A stretch of DNA of 64,000 nt from positions 1,386,501 through 1,450,500 of the forward strand of contig NC_014136.1 in NCBI RefSeq assembly GCF_000092505.1, written 5' to 3'. The stretch comes from Leuconostoc kimchii IMSNU 11154. GTDB taxonomy: Bacteria; Bacillota; Bacilli; Lactobacillales; Lactobacillaceae. The first letter of the stretch is position 1; each line of letters starts with the position of its first letter. Shown here one piece after another: positions 17,829 to 27,096 of this stretch. The notes beneath the pieces are model-generated. The model saw only the letters and a program-made list of their open reading frames with translations, was not told the origin of the DNA and searched no databases. Both the position numbers and the translations under genes were made by a program.

Positions 17829-19186
17829 TAGAATCCTCCTTTAATGTAGCCAGCTGAGCCTAATTGCTCGCGAAGTTGTAACATTGCTGTATAGGTAGCT
17901 GCAATATAGACTTTATCAGTTGGAAAAGATGTAATGGACTTGATAACTTGTGTTAAGTCTTCGTAAATGGCCTGATCTGAGAAGCCGGCCATTTTTAAGC
18001 GTACACGTAGATCTTGATAACGCTCACCACCAGTAGCAATCGCCTTGATATTTGTATCATGTAATTTTTCAAACTCAGCGTCCCAAATCCAACTGGTATC
18101 AATACCATCAGCGTAGTTAGCATTTAATAACGTTAGTAAGGAAAAATCATTTTCTTCAGTTAGCATCATATCAATGACAGAATTCGTACCAACAGGATTT
18201 TTAATCAGAACGATTGTGACATCTTTGCCGTCAACGTTGATTGTTTCCTGACGACCAAAAATTTGTGCATTAGATTCAAAAGCTTTTTTAATTTGTTCAG
18301 GCGAAACATTAAACTCACGTCCGACAGCAAAAGCAGTGAGCGCATTGTATATGTTATATAGTCCGCCAATTTCAATTCTAAAAGGGGTGTTGTCAATACT
18401 AAATATTGAGTATTTTGGTGTTAATTTATCGACACTGGTCACTTGATAACGTAGTGCCGGACGAGCAAATTTGTCAGTGGTGCTAAAATATTTACCCAAA
18501 TTACCATAAGTCATGAAATCATAGTGAAGGACTGAATGGTCGGTTGGCGATAGAATGCCATCAGTGTTGATTGGTGCGGCACTAGGTTGATAGTCTGCAG
18601 GTAAAATGTGATTAAAACCGAAAAATTGTCGCTCATTGGGGAAGTCACCCCGCATGAAAATAGGTGAGTCACCATTGGCTAAGACAACCGCGTGAGGGGC
18701 ATGTTTAATGCCTGCGATGATTTTATCATACGTTGTATAGATTTCACCATAACGGTCAAGTTGATCACGAAAAATATTGGTCAATACAAACATTTTAGGC
18801 GCAATGGCAGCTGTAATTTTTTCAACATTTGCCTCATCAACTTCCAGTACCGCAATTGGCTTTTTGCCGTTAGGAGATGGCTTGACTTTTGTAGTAACGA
18901 GCGTACCGGTAATACCTTGAATCATATTTGAACCGGACGGATTTGTGATGACAGTGTAGCCACCAGATGTTAAGACGCGTGTAATCAGTGCCGTTGTTAA
19001 TGTTTTGCCATTAGTGCCAGTGACAATGATCAGGTCAAAATTTTTCTGAATACTTTGCAAAATATTTGGATCGATTGCAACTGCTATTTTTCCAGGCAGA
19101 CTTGTGCCACCACGATGTAACACATCATGCAAAAGCCAATAGGTGCTTTTAGCTGCGATGTGTGCAAATGAACTTTTAAGTGTCAT
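17828..19186 (-). CDS. murT: Lipid II isoglutaminyl synthase, Mur ligase-like subunit MurT (cysteine-free)
   Basis: Mur-ligase family protein of 452 aa, the normal length for MurT, with the ATP-binding loop G-T-N-G-K-T (57-62), a DQLDRYGE central-domain motif (141-148) and the C-terminal DUF1727 motif N-Y-A-D-G-I-D-T-S-W-I-W-D (357-369), which contains the Asp that completes the GatD triad. Unusually, the zinc-ribbon insert normally written C-x2-C-x18-C-x2-C reads S213-P-T-D216 and S235-T-T-D238 here with exactly the same spacing, and the entire protein has no cysteine. The Y-x-x-L-G-K-Y around it is preserved. It should still fold and amidate lipid II, but without zinc. SD GGGGA precedes the ATG. 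Confidence 0.93.
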   Translation of the reverse strand: MTLKSSFAHIAAKSTYWLLHDVLHRGGTSLPGKIAVAIDPNILQSIQKNFDLIIVTGTNGKTLTTALITRVLTSGGYTVITNPSGSNMIQGITGTLVTTKVKPSPNGKKPIAVLEVDEANVEKITAAIAPKMFVLTNIFRDQLDRYGEIYTTYDKIIAGIKHAPHAVVLANGDSPIFMRGDFPNERQFFGFNHILPADYQPSAAPINTDGILSPTDHSVLHYDFMTYGNLGKYFSTTDKFARPALRYQVTSVDKLTPKYSIFSIDNTPFRIEIGGLYNIYNALTAFAVGREFNVSPEQIKKAFESNAQIFGRQETINVDGKDVTIVLIKNPVGTNSVIDMMLTEENDFSLLTLLNANYADGIDTSWIWDAEFEKLHDTNIKAIATGGERYQDLRVRLKMAGFSDQAIYEDLTQVIKSITSFPTDKVYIAATYTAMLQLREQLGSAGYIKGGF

Positions 19187-19396
19187 AATGTCCCCACTTT
19201 CATGTTTATAATTTTACCACGAGAGCACCGTTGTTGGTTAATTTTGATTAAATATTAAATTGATTCAATAACATAAGCACAGGTTTTAAAAGGGTGGCGT
19301 ACCATAAAAAGGTCATGTTAAAAAGCAATAAAATTAATATTGGTACAAACTGGTTGTGTTAAGCTTAAGATAATCTTTTTGTCTGGAGAAAAAACA

Positions 19397-20278
19397 ATGT
19401 TATCACGTCAAAGAAAACATCGCGCACGGAAAAAACATGTTAAAAATTATCAGCGTAAGAGTCTAGCAATTCTAATTATTGGCGGTGTCGCAGGTGTGTT
19501 AATTGTGACTAATCCACACCAATTATCGTATGTTATCGAACCCATACAAGCAATGACAATTAATACATCACAAACACTCACGACAACCACGGGTGAGAAA
19601 GTAACCTTTAAACGTGGGTTGACGAAGCGTTATTTAATCGTCAATGCAACACAAAAAAAGTTGATCGGCCTACAAACCATTGGCACAAAGACGTATTATT
19701 TTTCACCTAAAACTGGTGAAATGGTGTATGGTTTGCAGAAAATTAATGGCAGTAGCTATTATTTTGATCAAAATGGTGTGAGTGATACAAAGGTAGCGTA
19801 TGAAAAAACAGCTTCATCAGTGGCCAGTCATAACAAAGTGATTGAAAAAGCAATTACAGGTGGCATGAAACTTGTTGGTAAAAGCCCATACGTATATGGT
19901 GGGGGAAGAACCCCGCAGTCTATTGCTCATAATGAATTTGATTGTTCATCATTTATTGCTTATTTTTACCGTCAAGCAGGACAACCATTGGTCGTCCAGT
20001 CAGCAGCTTCAACGACATTATTGAATCAAATTGGGACAGTAGTAGCATGGGGTGACATGAAACGTGGCGATATATTAGTGACGCCAGATACCTATACAGA
20101 AGAGCGACTGCATGCTGCTATTTATTTAGGAAATGGGTTTATCTTACACGATTCTGCGCCAACTCATGGTGTAGCCATTAGCCGGTTAACTGATTTGGTG
20201 AATGCTAAAACGTCAAAAACGTTAACGTGGTCGGATTTATTTAAACCTGGAACGGTTCGACAAGTTGTTGATGATTAA
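19397..20278 (+). CDS. Cell-wall NlpC/P60 peptidase with glucan-binding-type repeats
   Basis: Surface peptidoglycan hydrolase of 293 aa. It has a very basic N terminus, a single transmembrane or signal helix (about 22-37), then two aromatic repeats (Y-Y-F-S-P-K-T-G-E-M-V-Y-G and Y-Y-F-D-Q-N-G) of the cell-wall/glucan-binding type seen in glucansucrases, and a C-terminal NlpC/P60 domain. The catalytic Cys is C183 in F-D-C-S-S-F and the His is H239 in L-H-A-A-I-Y. Such enzymes cut D-iGlu-Lys/Dap peptide bonds. I chose the ATG with TGGAG upstream; an ORF start 19 codons earlier has no SD. It is divergent from murT-gatD, another wall-related unit. Confidence 0.85.
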   Translation: MLSRQRKHRARKKHVKNYQRKSLAILIIGGVAGVLIVTNPHQLSYVIEPIQAMTINTSQTLTTTTGEKVTFKRGLTKRYLIVNATQKKLIGLQTIGTKTYYFSPKTGEMVYGLQKINGSSYYFDQNGVSDTKVAYEKTASSVASHNKVIEKAITGGMKLVGKSPYVYGGGRTPQSIAHNEFDCSSFIAYFYRQAGQPLVVQSAASTTLLNQIGTVVAWGDMKRGDILVTPDTYTEERLHAAIYLGNGFILHDSAPTHGVAISRLTDLVNAKTSKTLTWSDLFKPGTVRQVVDD

Positions 20279-20336
20279 CACAATGACTAACACGGTAATG
20301 TTAAAACATGTTGTTTTTTGTTGTGTTAAAAATTGT

Positions 20337-20342
20337 TATAAT
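20337..20342 (+). promoter_or_regulatory. Candidate -10 box for the tdk-prfA region
   Basis: TATAAT about 120 bases upstream of tdk. The hexamer 17 bases before it is only T-rich (TTTTTT), so the -35 is weak. Confidence 0.4.
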
Positions 20343-20387
20343 AGTAAGTAGCTGTTTCATTTTTATCGTTAAAGTAAGGGAGGGCAA

Positions 20388-20429
20388 GTGTTTTCGAAAA
20401 TAACGGCGTCAGTAGGTTTTCAGCCATGA
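20388..20429 (+). CDS. Putative 13-residue leader peptide upstream of tdk
   Basis: GTG-started mini-ORF (MFSKITASVGFQP) with the only good SD in the tdk leader (GGGAGGG). It stops 31 bases before the tdk ATG, which has no SD. Two potential hairpins follow the start: GGCGTCA with TGACGTC, and the inverted repeat next to the tdk ATG. Confidence 0.35.
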   Translation: MFSKITASVGFQP

Positions 20430-20437
20430 CGTCACTA

Positions 20438-20457
20438 TTTAACGTGGACACGTTAAA
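20438..20457 (+). promoter_or_regulatory. Inverted repeat abutting the tdk start codon
   Basis: TTTAACGTG, two bases, then CACGTTAAA: a perfect 9-bp inverted repeat ending 3 bases before the tdk ATG, exactly where an SD should be. It could be an RNA hairpin controlling initiation or a DNA operator. Confidence 0.5.
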
Positions 20458-20460
20458 CAT

Positions 20461-21066
20461 ATGGCACAATTATTTTTTGAGTATGGGGCAATGAGTTCCG
20501 GAAAATCAATTGAAATTTTAAAAGTAGCTCACAATTACGAATCGCAAGGTAGACAAGTCCTATTAATGACACCCATGATTGATACACGTGCTGGCGTCGG
20601 GGTCGTGTCCAGTCGAATTGGCTTGTCGCGCGAGGCTTTAGCTGTTAAACCGGAAGATGATCTGTTTGAATTGATTGCAGGCATGAAATCAGACAACTTA
20701 GCAGTTGTTTTAGTAGATGAAGCACAATTTTTGTCACCAAGCCAAGTGGATGAATTAGCTTATGTTGTTGATCACTTGCATATTCCAGTAATGGCGTTTG
20801 GTTTGAAACAAGATGCTTTTAATCATTTATTTGAAGGGTCACAGCGTTTAATTGAGTTAGCAGACAAGTTAGAAGAGATGAAAACCATTTGTTCATTTTG
20901 TGGCAAAAAAGCGACTACGCAGCTAAGAATTGTTGATGGGAAGCCACAACGTGCTGGTGAGCAAGTCTTTATCGGAGGCGACGAGGCTTATATTCCCACA
21001 TGTCGGCGACACTGGTATCATCCTGATGCAGAAAAAATTGCTGCAATGTTTCCAATCAAAAAATAG
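20461..21066 (+). CDS. tdk: Thymidine kinase
   Basis: Type II thymidine kinase of 201 aa for salvage of thymidine to dTMP. The P-loop is G-A-M-S-S-G-K-S (9-16), the catalytic base is E87 in V-D-E-A-Q-F, and the zinc lasso ligands are C144, C147, C181 and H184. tdk followed by prfA and prmC is a common Lactobacillales order. The ATG has no SD and sits next to an inverted repeat, so initiation is probably unusual. Confidence 0.95.
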   Translation: MAQLFFEYGAMSSGKSIEILKVAHNYESQGRQVLLMTPMIDTRAGVGVVSSRIGLSREALAVKPEDDLFELIAGMKSDNLAVVLVDEAQFLSPSQVDELAYVVDHLHIPVMAFGLKQDAFNHLFEGSQRLIELADKLEEMKTICSFCGKKATTQLRIVDGKPQRAGEQVFIGGDEAYIPTCRRHWYHPDAEKIAAMFPIKK

Positions 21067-21090
21067 GGTGATCGTTTGAAATTAATATAG

Positions 21091-21121
21091 AAAGCATACA
21101 ATCAATGATATGATGCTTTTC
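21091..21121 (+). terminator. Weak terminator-like hairpin between tdk and prfA
   Basis: AAAGCAT paired with ATGCTTT around a 15-base loop, ending in TTTT. Weak; read-through into prfA is likely. Confidence 0.4.
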
Positions 21122-21190
21122 GTACATAACAAGAATAAACATGTGAATGACTAGAGAATATGTTTATTGACATACTTTGGAGAATAAAAA

Positions 21191-22264
21191 ATGGACCCAA
21201 TATTTAAATCTTTACAAACAGTGGTTGATCGATATGATGAACTTAATGAACAATTAGCTGATCCAGAAGTAGCTGGTGATGGTCAAAAGTATATGGCTTT
21301 GTTAAAAGAAGCAGGTGAAATGCGCGACACGGTTGCTGCTTATACACGCTATAAGCAGGTTATACAAGAGATTCAAGATGCGGAAGATATGCTTGATGAT
21401 GACGAATTAGCACCACTTGCAAAAGAGGATCTTAATACATTAAGACCAGAAAAATCAGACTTAGAGGCACAACTTAAAATTTTAATGTTACCAAAGGATC
21501 CAAATGATGATAAAAATATCATTATGGAAATTCGTGGTGCAGCGGGTGGAGATGAATCTTCCTTATTTGCTGCAGATTTACTGGATATGTATCGTCGTTA
21601 TGCAGAAAAGCAACGTTGGGCATTGAGTATTATTGATGAAACAACAACAGAAGTTGGTGGCTACAAAGAAGTTGCGATCATGATTTCAGGTGACAATGTT
21701 TACTCCAAATTGAAATTCGAGTCCGGTGCGCACCGTGTACAACGCGTACCCTCAACAGAAACACAAGGTCGTGTGCATACGTCAACAGCGACCGTTGGTG
21801 TGATGCCAGAATTTGAAGAAATTGATTTTGAATTAGCTGAGTCTGATTTAGAAGAAGAATTTTTCCGTTCAGGTGGCGCGGGTGGTCAAAACGTTAACAA
21901 AGTTTCGACGGCAGTGCGTTTGGTGCATAAGCCAACGGGTATGATGGTTAAAATGCAAGAAGAACGTACGCAAATTAAAAACCGTGATAAAGCGCGTAAA
22001 TTACTTGCCAGTCGCGTGTATGATTTTTATGCACAACAAAACGAAGCCGAATACGCAGAAAAACGTAAATCTGCTGTGGGTACGGGTGACCGTTCGGAAC
22101 GTATTCGAACATATAATTATCCACAAAATCGTGTGACAGACCATCGTATTGGGTTGACATTAAATAAATTAGATCGCATCATGAATGGTGACTTGGGTGA
22201 AATTATTGATGCGTTTGTAATTGCCGATCAAACGGCTAAATTAGCTGAATTGAACAAAGCTTAA
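21191..22264 (+). CDS. prfA: Peptide chain release factor 1
   Basis: Recognises UAA and UAG stop codons and triggers peptide release. The protein is 357 aa. The catalytic G-G-Q is at 231-233 in [11 protein letters not shown], and the codon-recognition P-S-T tripeptide (187-189, the P-x-T position of RF1) confirms RF1 rather than RF2. A clear GGAG SD precedes the ATG. It is followed 2 bases later by prmC, which methylates this Gln. Confidence 0.97.
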   Translation: MDPIFKSLQTVVDRYDELNEQLADPEVAGDGQKYMALLKEAGEMRDTVAAYTRYKQVIQEIQDAEDMLDDDELAPLAKEDLNTLRPEKSDLEAQLKILMLPKDPNDDKNIIMEIRGAAGGDESSLFAADLLDMYRRYAEKQRWALSIIDETTTEVGGYKEVAIMISGDNVYSKLKFESGAHRVQRVPSTETQGRVHTSTATVGVMPEFEEIDFELAESDLEEEFFRSGGAGGQNVNKVSTAVRLVHKPTGMMVKMQEERTQIKNRDKARKLLASRVYDFYAQQNEAEYAEKRKSAVGTGDRSERIRTYNYPQNRVTDHRIGLTLNKLDRIMNGDLGEIIDAFVIADQTAKLAELNKA

Positions 22265-22266
22265 AG

Positions 22267-23262
22267 ATGACAGAAAAACACTTTGAAACACCAAAACAAT
22301 TTAAATCTGTCCAATCGGCACGCCACGTGACGTCTGATAAGTTGACGGCAACCAAGTGGTATGATTGGGATGACATTAGAAAACCAATCAAACCGGGAAA
22401 TGTTAAAATATCCTTACTTGAAGGTCGAAAATGGGCGATTGAGGAGCTGACTGCTGTCGGGATGCCCAAAACAGATGCGCAAGATAATGTTGACTTTTTA
22501 TTAAGTGGGGCATTAAATATTAATTATGCTTATTTACGTGCCAATATCACACGCACTATGCCTGCAGATTTGGCGACAGTGTGGCCCAAATGGATTGCCA
22601 AACTACTGGCTAATCAGCCAGTACAGTACATTTTAGGGCATGCGCCTTTTTATGGTCGTGAGTTTATAGTTGATGAACGTGTGTTAATTCCACGGCCTGA
22701 AACAGAGCAGCTCGTTGAATGGATTTTAAAAGATGTTAGTTCACAAATTGCGCAACCAATTTCAGTGTTAGATATTGGTACAGGTTCAGGTGCTATTATC
22801 GAAACATTAATGTTAGAAAATTCTGATATACGTGGATTTGCGGCTGACATTTCATCTGATGCGTTGGCAGTTGCTGAACTGAATGCACAACGTCTTGGCT
22901 TACACTATTTGCATGTGATTGAAAGTGATGTGTATAGTGCTGTAGCAGGACTTAAATTTGATGTTATTGTGAGTAACCCACCTTATATTGCGTCAACGGA
23001 TGAAGACGAAATGGATATCAGTGTGTTGAATTTCGAGCCACGCACAGCCTTATTTGCAGAACACGATGGGTTAGCTATTTACGAGTTGTTAGCCGAAAAA
23101 TTGGATGCTCACTTGACTGAACACGGTCGTGCTTATTTTGAGATTGGTTATAAACAAGGGCAACAAGTTGTTGATATCATGCAACAGGCGTTACCACAAG
23201 CAAAAATAACATTACGGCAAGACTTTGCAGGTCTGGATCGTATGATTCGAGTAGAAAAATGA
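22267..23262 (+). CDS. prmC: Release-factor glutamine methyltransferase PrmC with N-terminal extension
   Basis: SAM-dependent enzyme that N5-methylates the GGQ glutamine of release factors. The SAM loop is L-D-I-G-T-G-S-G (168-175) and the substrate motif is N-P-P-Y (237-240). The family usually starts close to the helix corresponding to S-L-L-E-G-R-K-W-A here (49-57) and is near 280 aa. This protein is 331 aa because of about 45 extra polar, basic residues in front, and no other in-frame ATG, GTG or TTG with an SD explains them away. It follows prfA by two bases with no SD, so it is coupled. Its stop overlaps the next start. Confidence 0.93.
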   Translation: MTEKHFETPKQFKSVQSARHVTSDKLTATKWYDWDDIRKPIKPGNVKISLLEGRKWAIEELTAVGMPKTDAQDNVDFLLSGALNINYAYLRANITRTMPADLATVWPKWIAKLLANQPVQYILGHAPFYGREFIVDERVLIPRPETEQLVEWILKDVSSQIAQPISVLDIGTGSGAIIETLMLENSDIRGFAADISSDALAVAELNAQRLGLHYLHVIESDVYSAVAGLKFDVIVSNPPYIASTDEDEMDISVLNFEPRTALFAEHDGLAIYELLAEKLDAHLTEHGRAYFEIGYKQGQQVVDIMQQALPQAKITLRQDFAGLDRMIRVEK

Positions 23263-24272
23263 AAACAACAATATTTACAACAGATCAACAAGCTTTGGCG
23301 AAAGCTAGCGCCTTATTAAAAGCAGGCGAAGTCGTTGCTTTTCCAACGGAAACAGTGTACGGACTTGGTGCTGATGCGACAAATGATTTGGCCGTTAAAA
23401 AAGTTTTTACTGCTAAAGGGCGTCCTGCAGATAATCCGTTGATTATGACGGTGGCAGATGTGTCACAATTAGAGGCTTATGTCACAATATCAGAAGCTGC
23501 TCAAAAATTGATGACACAATTTTGGCCGGGATCGTTGACTATTATATTACCTATCATTACTGGTCAGGTGTCAATGTTGGTGACAGGTGGTTTGCAAACT
23601 GTTGCTTTTCGTTTACCGGCCAATGACGTGACGCGCGAATTGATACGTATGACAGGTGTACCATTAGTTGGACCAAGTGCCAACTTGTCAGGAAAACCAT
23701 CGCCAACAACAGCTCAGCATGTTTGGCACGATATGCAAGGTAAAATTTCAGGCATTGTTGATGATGGGCCAACTATGGTTGGTGTTGAGTCAACTGTGGT
23801 TGATATGTCTGCTGCTGTGCCGACAATTTTACGCCCAGGGGCTGTCACGCAAAATCAATTGCAAGAGGCACTTGGTGTAGCTGTGATTGATGCAACAAGC
23901 ACGACATCAGTTGCAAGTGATGTGACACCTAAAGCACCAGGAATGAAGTATCGACATTATGCGCCAGATAAAAAAGTCGTCATGTTTGACCGACTAGATG
24001 CGTTAGACCTTAAATTAACATTGCAAAAAAATGATGTTGTGATGGCACAAGATGCAACAATTGCAGGGATGCAATTGCCTTTGTCACAAACTTGGTCACT
24101 CGGTGAAACGCTTGAAAATGCGACTGAACAGTTATTTGCTGGTTTGCGTTTTTATGACGATGACGATGAAGTTGCAATAATTTATGTTGAAAAAATGCCA
24201 CCTGTAGGCATTGGTAAGGCGTTTAATAACCGATTGGCAAAAGCGGCAGGGAATCAAGAATTTAATGGGTAG
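23259..24272 (+). CDS. L-threonylcarbamoyladenylate synthase (Sua5/YwlC type)
   Basis: Makes threonylcarbamoyl-AMP for the t6A37 modification of ANN-decoding tRNAs. At 337 aa it has the two-domain Sua5 build: an N-terminal YrdC domain (about 10-200, with FPTETVYGLGADATN and KGRPADNPL) and a C-terminal Sua5 domain (about 215-337, with KAPGMKYRHYAP). The partner genes tsaB and tsaD occur later in this window. The start overlaps the prmC stop (ATGA). A terminator follows. Confidence 0.95.
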   Translation: MKTTIFTTDQQALAKASALLKAGEVVAFPTETVYGLGADATNDLAVKKVFTAKGRPADNPLIMTVADVSQLEAYVTISEAAQKLMTQFWPGSLTIILPIITGQVSMLVTGGLQTVAFRLPANDVTRELIRMTGVPLVGPSANLSGKPSPTTAQHVWHDMQGKISGIVDDGPTMVGVESTVVDMSAAVPTILRPGAVTQNQLQEALGVAVIDATSTTSVASDVTPKAPGMKYRHYAPDKKVVMFDRLDALDLKLTLQKNDVVMAQDATIAGMQLPLSQTWSLGETLENATEQLFAGLRFYDDDDEVAIIYVEKMPPVGIGKAFNNRLAKAAGNQEFNG

Positions 24273-24278
24273 CCTATG

Positions 24279-24298
24279 CGGTCAGTGATGACCGTTTT
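24279..24298 (+). terminator. Terminator of the tdk-prfA-prmC-tsaC unit
   Basis: CGGTCA, loop GTGA, TGACCG, then TTTT. Short but perfect stem. Confidence 0.6.
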
Positions 24299-24327
24299 CA
24301 TTTGCAGAAAACAACCTGTATTTTATA

Positions 24328-24341
24328 TGTAAACGTTTACA
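24328..24341. promoter_or_regulatory. Upstream cre-like palindrome of ptsHI
   Basis: TGTAAACGTTTACA, a perfect palindrome and a full match to the CcpA cre consensus, about 85 bases upstream of the ptsH -35. It is identical to the site at 13952. Confidence 0.7.
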
Positions 24342-24412
24342 TTTGAAATGCCGTCAGATAGGCGTTTCTAGCGTTATTGCTTGATATAGCAAGGATTTGT
24401 GTAATGTTTTAC

Positions 24413-24441
24413 TTGATATTTTGTAAGCGCTTTGATAAACT
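24413..24441 (+). promoter_or_regulatory. ptsHI promoter with internal cre-like site
   Basis: TTGATA, 17-base spacer, TAAACT. The spacer contains TGTAAGCGCTTTGA (24422-24435), which fits the cre consensus with one mismatch, so CcpA binding would compete directly with RNA polymerase. Confidence 0.65.
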
Positions 24442-24483
24442 ATATTCAGAAGCTGATTAACAGCTAAAAAGGAGAAATTAATT

Positions 24484-24753
24484 ATGGCACAGTCAAAAGA
24501 ATTTCATATCATAGCAGAAACAGGTATTCATGCGCGCCCAGCAACATTGTTGGTACAAGCTGCATCAAAGTTTACTTCAGATGTTACTTTGTCATACCAA
24601 GGTAAGGATGTTAACTTGAAGTCAATCATGGGTGTGATGTCACTTGGCGTTGGTCAAGGTGCTGATGTTACAATCAAGGCAGAAGGCGAAGATGAAACAG
24701 CAGCTATTGCAGCTATTGTTGAAGCCATGGAAACAGAAGGACTTGCAGAATAA
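24484..24753 (+). CDS. ptsH: Phosphocarrier protein HPr
   Basis: Small PTS carrier of 89 aa that passes phosphate from EI to sugar-specific EIIA domains. The phospho-acceptor His is in T-G-I-H-A-R-P-A (H16 with Met, the usual H15), and the HPr-kinase site Ser is in K-S-I-M-G-V-M-S (S47, the usual S46), so it should also act as CcpA corepressor. SD AAAGGAG. ptsI follows after two bases. Confidence 0.98.
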   Translation: MAQSKEFHIIAETGIHARPATLLVQAASKFTSDVTLSYQGKDVNLKSIMGVMSLGVGQGADVTIKAEGEDETAAIAAIVEAMETEGLAE

Positions 24754-24755
24754 AA

Positions 24756-26471
24756 ATGTCTAATAACTTCAAAGGAATCGCGGCAAGTAATGGTATAGCA
24801 ATTGCTAAAGCCTACTTGTTAGTCGATCCAGATTTGTCTTTTAGTAAGACAACAATTAAAGATGTGGCGGCTGAACAAGCACGTGTCGACGATGCTTTGA
24901 AGGCTGCTAGTGCTGATGTGGAAATCATTAAGGCGCGAGCAGAAAAAAACTTAGGTGCGGATGAAGCACAAGTTTTTGAAGCGCACTTAATGGTTTTGTC
25001 AGACCCAGAAATGTCGGGTGCCTTCAAACAGAAGATTGCTGATGACCAAGTGAACGCAGAACAGGCAGTCAAAGAAGTGACAGACATGTATATTGGCATG
25101 TTTGAAGCTATGACTGACAACGCTTATATGCAAGAGCGTGCGGCAGATATTCGCGACGTTACGAAGCGGATTTTGTCTCACCTCTTGAACGTGGCATTAC
25201 CTAATCCAGCTTTGATTGATGAAGAAGTTGTCTTAGTATCAAAAGATTTAACACCTTCTGATACGTCACAACTTGATCGTCAATTTGTTAAGGGTATCTT
25301 AACTGATTTGGGTGGTCGTACAGCACATGCTTCAATTATGGCACGTACACTCGAAATTCCTGCAGTAGTGGGTTCTGAAGTGGCAACACAAGAAGTTGCT
25401 GCAGGTGTAACAGTCATTGTGGACGGCTTAACTGGTGACGTTATTGTAGATCCAGATGCTGACACATTAGCAGTTTATCAACAAAAAGCAGCGGACTATC
25501 TGGCACAACGTGCAGAGTGGGCTTTGTTAAAAGATCAACAATCTGTGAGTGCAGACGGTAAAAATTTTGTGTTAGGTGCTAATATTGGGTCACCTAAAGA
25601 TATGGATGCTGTCCTAGAGAATGGTTCAGAAGGTGTTGGATTATATCGTACTGAATTCTTATACATGGAATCGGATCATTTACCAACAGAAGATGAGCAA
25701 TTTGAAGCGTATAAAGCTGTTGTTGAAAAAATGGCTGGTAAGCCGGTAACTGTTCGTACAATGGATATTGGTGGCGATAAGAATTTGAGCTACTGGAAAT
25801 TACCTGAAGAAGAAAACCCATTCTTGGGTTATCGTGCGATTCGTATTTCTTTGGATCAAACCGAAATTTTCAGAACACAATTACGTGCGTTGCTACGTGC
25901 ATCTGCTTATGGCAATTTGTGGATTATGTTTCCAATGATCGCAACGTTGGCTGAATTCCGTAGTGCTAAAAAGGTTTACTCAGAAGAGCGTGCTAAGCTT
26001 GAAGAAGCTGGTGTAGCAATGGGTGACATTAAATTAGGTATTATGATTGAAATTCCAGCAGCAGCAGTCTTAGCAGATAAGTTTGCTAAGGAAGTTGATT
26101 TCTTCTCAATTGGCACTAACGATTTGATTGGTTATACGATGGCTGCAGACCGTGGCAATGACAAGGTTGCTTATTTGTACCAACCATACAATCCGTCAAT
26201 TTTACGTTTGATTAATAACGTTATCGCTTCAGCACACAACGAAGGTAAGTTCGTTGCCATGTGTGGCGAAATGGCTGGTGATCCAATTGCTGTACCAATT
26301 TTAATGGGTATGGGATTAGATGAGTTTTCAATGAGCGCACCATCTGTTCTACAGACGCGATCATTGATGAAAAAGCTAAATACAGCTGACATGAAATTGT
26401 TAGCTGAAAAAGCTTTGGATGCCGAAACCAACGATGAAGTTGTTGCCTTGGTGGAATCAGCTACAAAGTAG
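24756..26471 (+). CDS. ptsI: PTS enzyme I
   Basis: Phosphoenolpyruvate-protein phosphotransferase of 571 aa, normal length. The active His is H191 in [12 protein letters not shown]. The PEP-binding barrel shows [18 protein letters not shown] and F-S-I-G-T-N-D-L, and the active-site Cys is in A-M-C-G-E-M-A-G-D. It autophosphorylates from PEP and charges HPr. It ends at a strong terminator. Confidence 0.98.
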   Translation: MSNNFKGIAASNGIAIAKAYLLVDPDLSFSKTTIKDVAAEQARVDDALKAASADVEIIKARAEKNLGADEAQVFEAHLMVLSDPEMSGAFKQKIADDQVNAEQAVKEVTDMYIGMFEAMTDNAYMQERAADIRDVTKRILSHLLNVALPNPALIDEEVVLVSKDLTPSDTSQLDRQFVKGILTDLGGRTAHASIMARTLEIPAVVGSEVATQEVAAGVTVIVDGLTGDVIVDPDADTLAVYQQKAADYLAQRAEWALLKDQQSVSADGKNFVLGANIGSPKDMDAVLENGSEGVGLYRTEFLYMESDHLPTEDEQFEAYKAVVEKMAGKPVTVRTMDIGGDKNLSYWKLPEEENPFLGYRAIRISLDQTEIFRTQLRALLRASAYGNLWIMFPMIATLAEFRSAKKVYSEERAKLEEAGVAMGDIKLGIMIEIPAAAVLADKFAKEVDFFSIGTNDLIGYTMAADRGNDKVAYLYQPYNPSILRLINNVIASAHNEGKFVAMCGEMAGDPIAVPILMGMGLDEFSMSAPSVLQTRSLMKKLNTADMKLLAEKALDAETNDEVVALVESATK

Positions 26472-26510
26472 CGCTTGATTATTTCAAAAATAAATTAATA
26501 TTAATGAGCA

Positions 26511-26556
26511 AACTGTAAACATGACTGAAGTAATTCGGTCATGTTTGCAGTTTTTT
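26511..26556 (+). terminator. Terminator of ptsHI
   Basis: A 15-bp stem (AACTGTAAACATGAC with GTCATGTTTGCAGTT, one G-T pair), 12-base loop, then a T run. Confidence 0.85.
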
Positions 26557-26613
26557 ATCGTCTTTTGTAACCAATCACTATCTTGTTCGTTATATCTATG
26601 AAAGGAGGGGTAT

Positions 26614-27096
26614 ATGGAAATTAATCGCTATGAAAAAATATTAGTCGATATTGCAAATGAAATTGTTGGTTTTTTAATTAATCAGGGTGTGGAAAAAAGT
26701 GATGCACAAGATATTATGCAGGATGTTTTTGTAAAATTACTTCAAACAGATATTATATTGACGCCAGATAAATTGCGGCCATGGTTGTATCGTGTTGCAC
26801 TATCACGATTTTACGATATTTATCGTCGCCAAAAGCGTTACCGTGACATTCTACTAGAACAATATGGACAATATTCCGAAGTTGAACCAATATTGGCGGA
26901 TTATAGTAGTTTGCAACGTGCATTGGGACAATTAAATGATTATCAACGGGCGTTGATCATTTTGCATTATGATGATCGAAAACGAATTAACGCTATTGCT
27001 GCGATTTATAACGTTAGTGAATCCAAAATAAAAGTAGATTTGTATCGAACAAGAAAGCAGTTAAAACACATGATGATGGGGTATGAAAATGAGTGA
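26614..27096 (+). CDS. ECF-type RNA polymerase sigma factor
   Basis: Sigma-70 family protein of 160 aa with only regions 2 and 4, as in extracytoplasmic-function sigmas. Region 2 covers about 12-80 (S-D-A-Q-D-I-M-Q-D-V-F-V-K-L and the L-R-P-W-L-Y-R-V-A segment), and region 4 about 95-150 with an HTH (I-N-A-I-A-A-I-Y-N-V-S-E-S-K-I-K-V-D-L). Excellent SD (AAAGGAGG). Its last codons overlap the next gene, a membrane-anchored probable anti-sigma, which implies signal-controlled activity at the envelope. The inducing signal is not visible. Confidence 0.88.
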   Translation: MEINRYEKILVDIANEIVGFLINQGVEKSDAQDIMQDVFVKLLQTDIILTPDKLRPWLYRVALSRFYDIYRRQKRYRDILLEQYGQYSEVEPILADYSSLQRALGQLNDYQRALIILHYDDRKRINAIAAIYNVSESKIKVDLYRTRKQLKHMMMGYENE

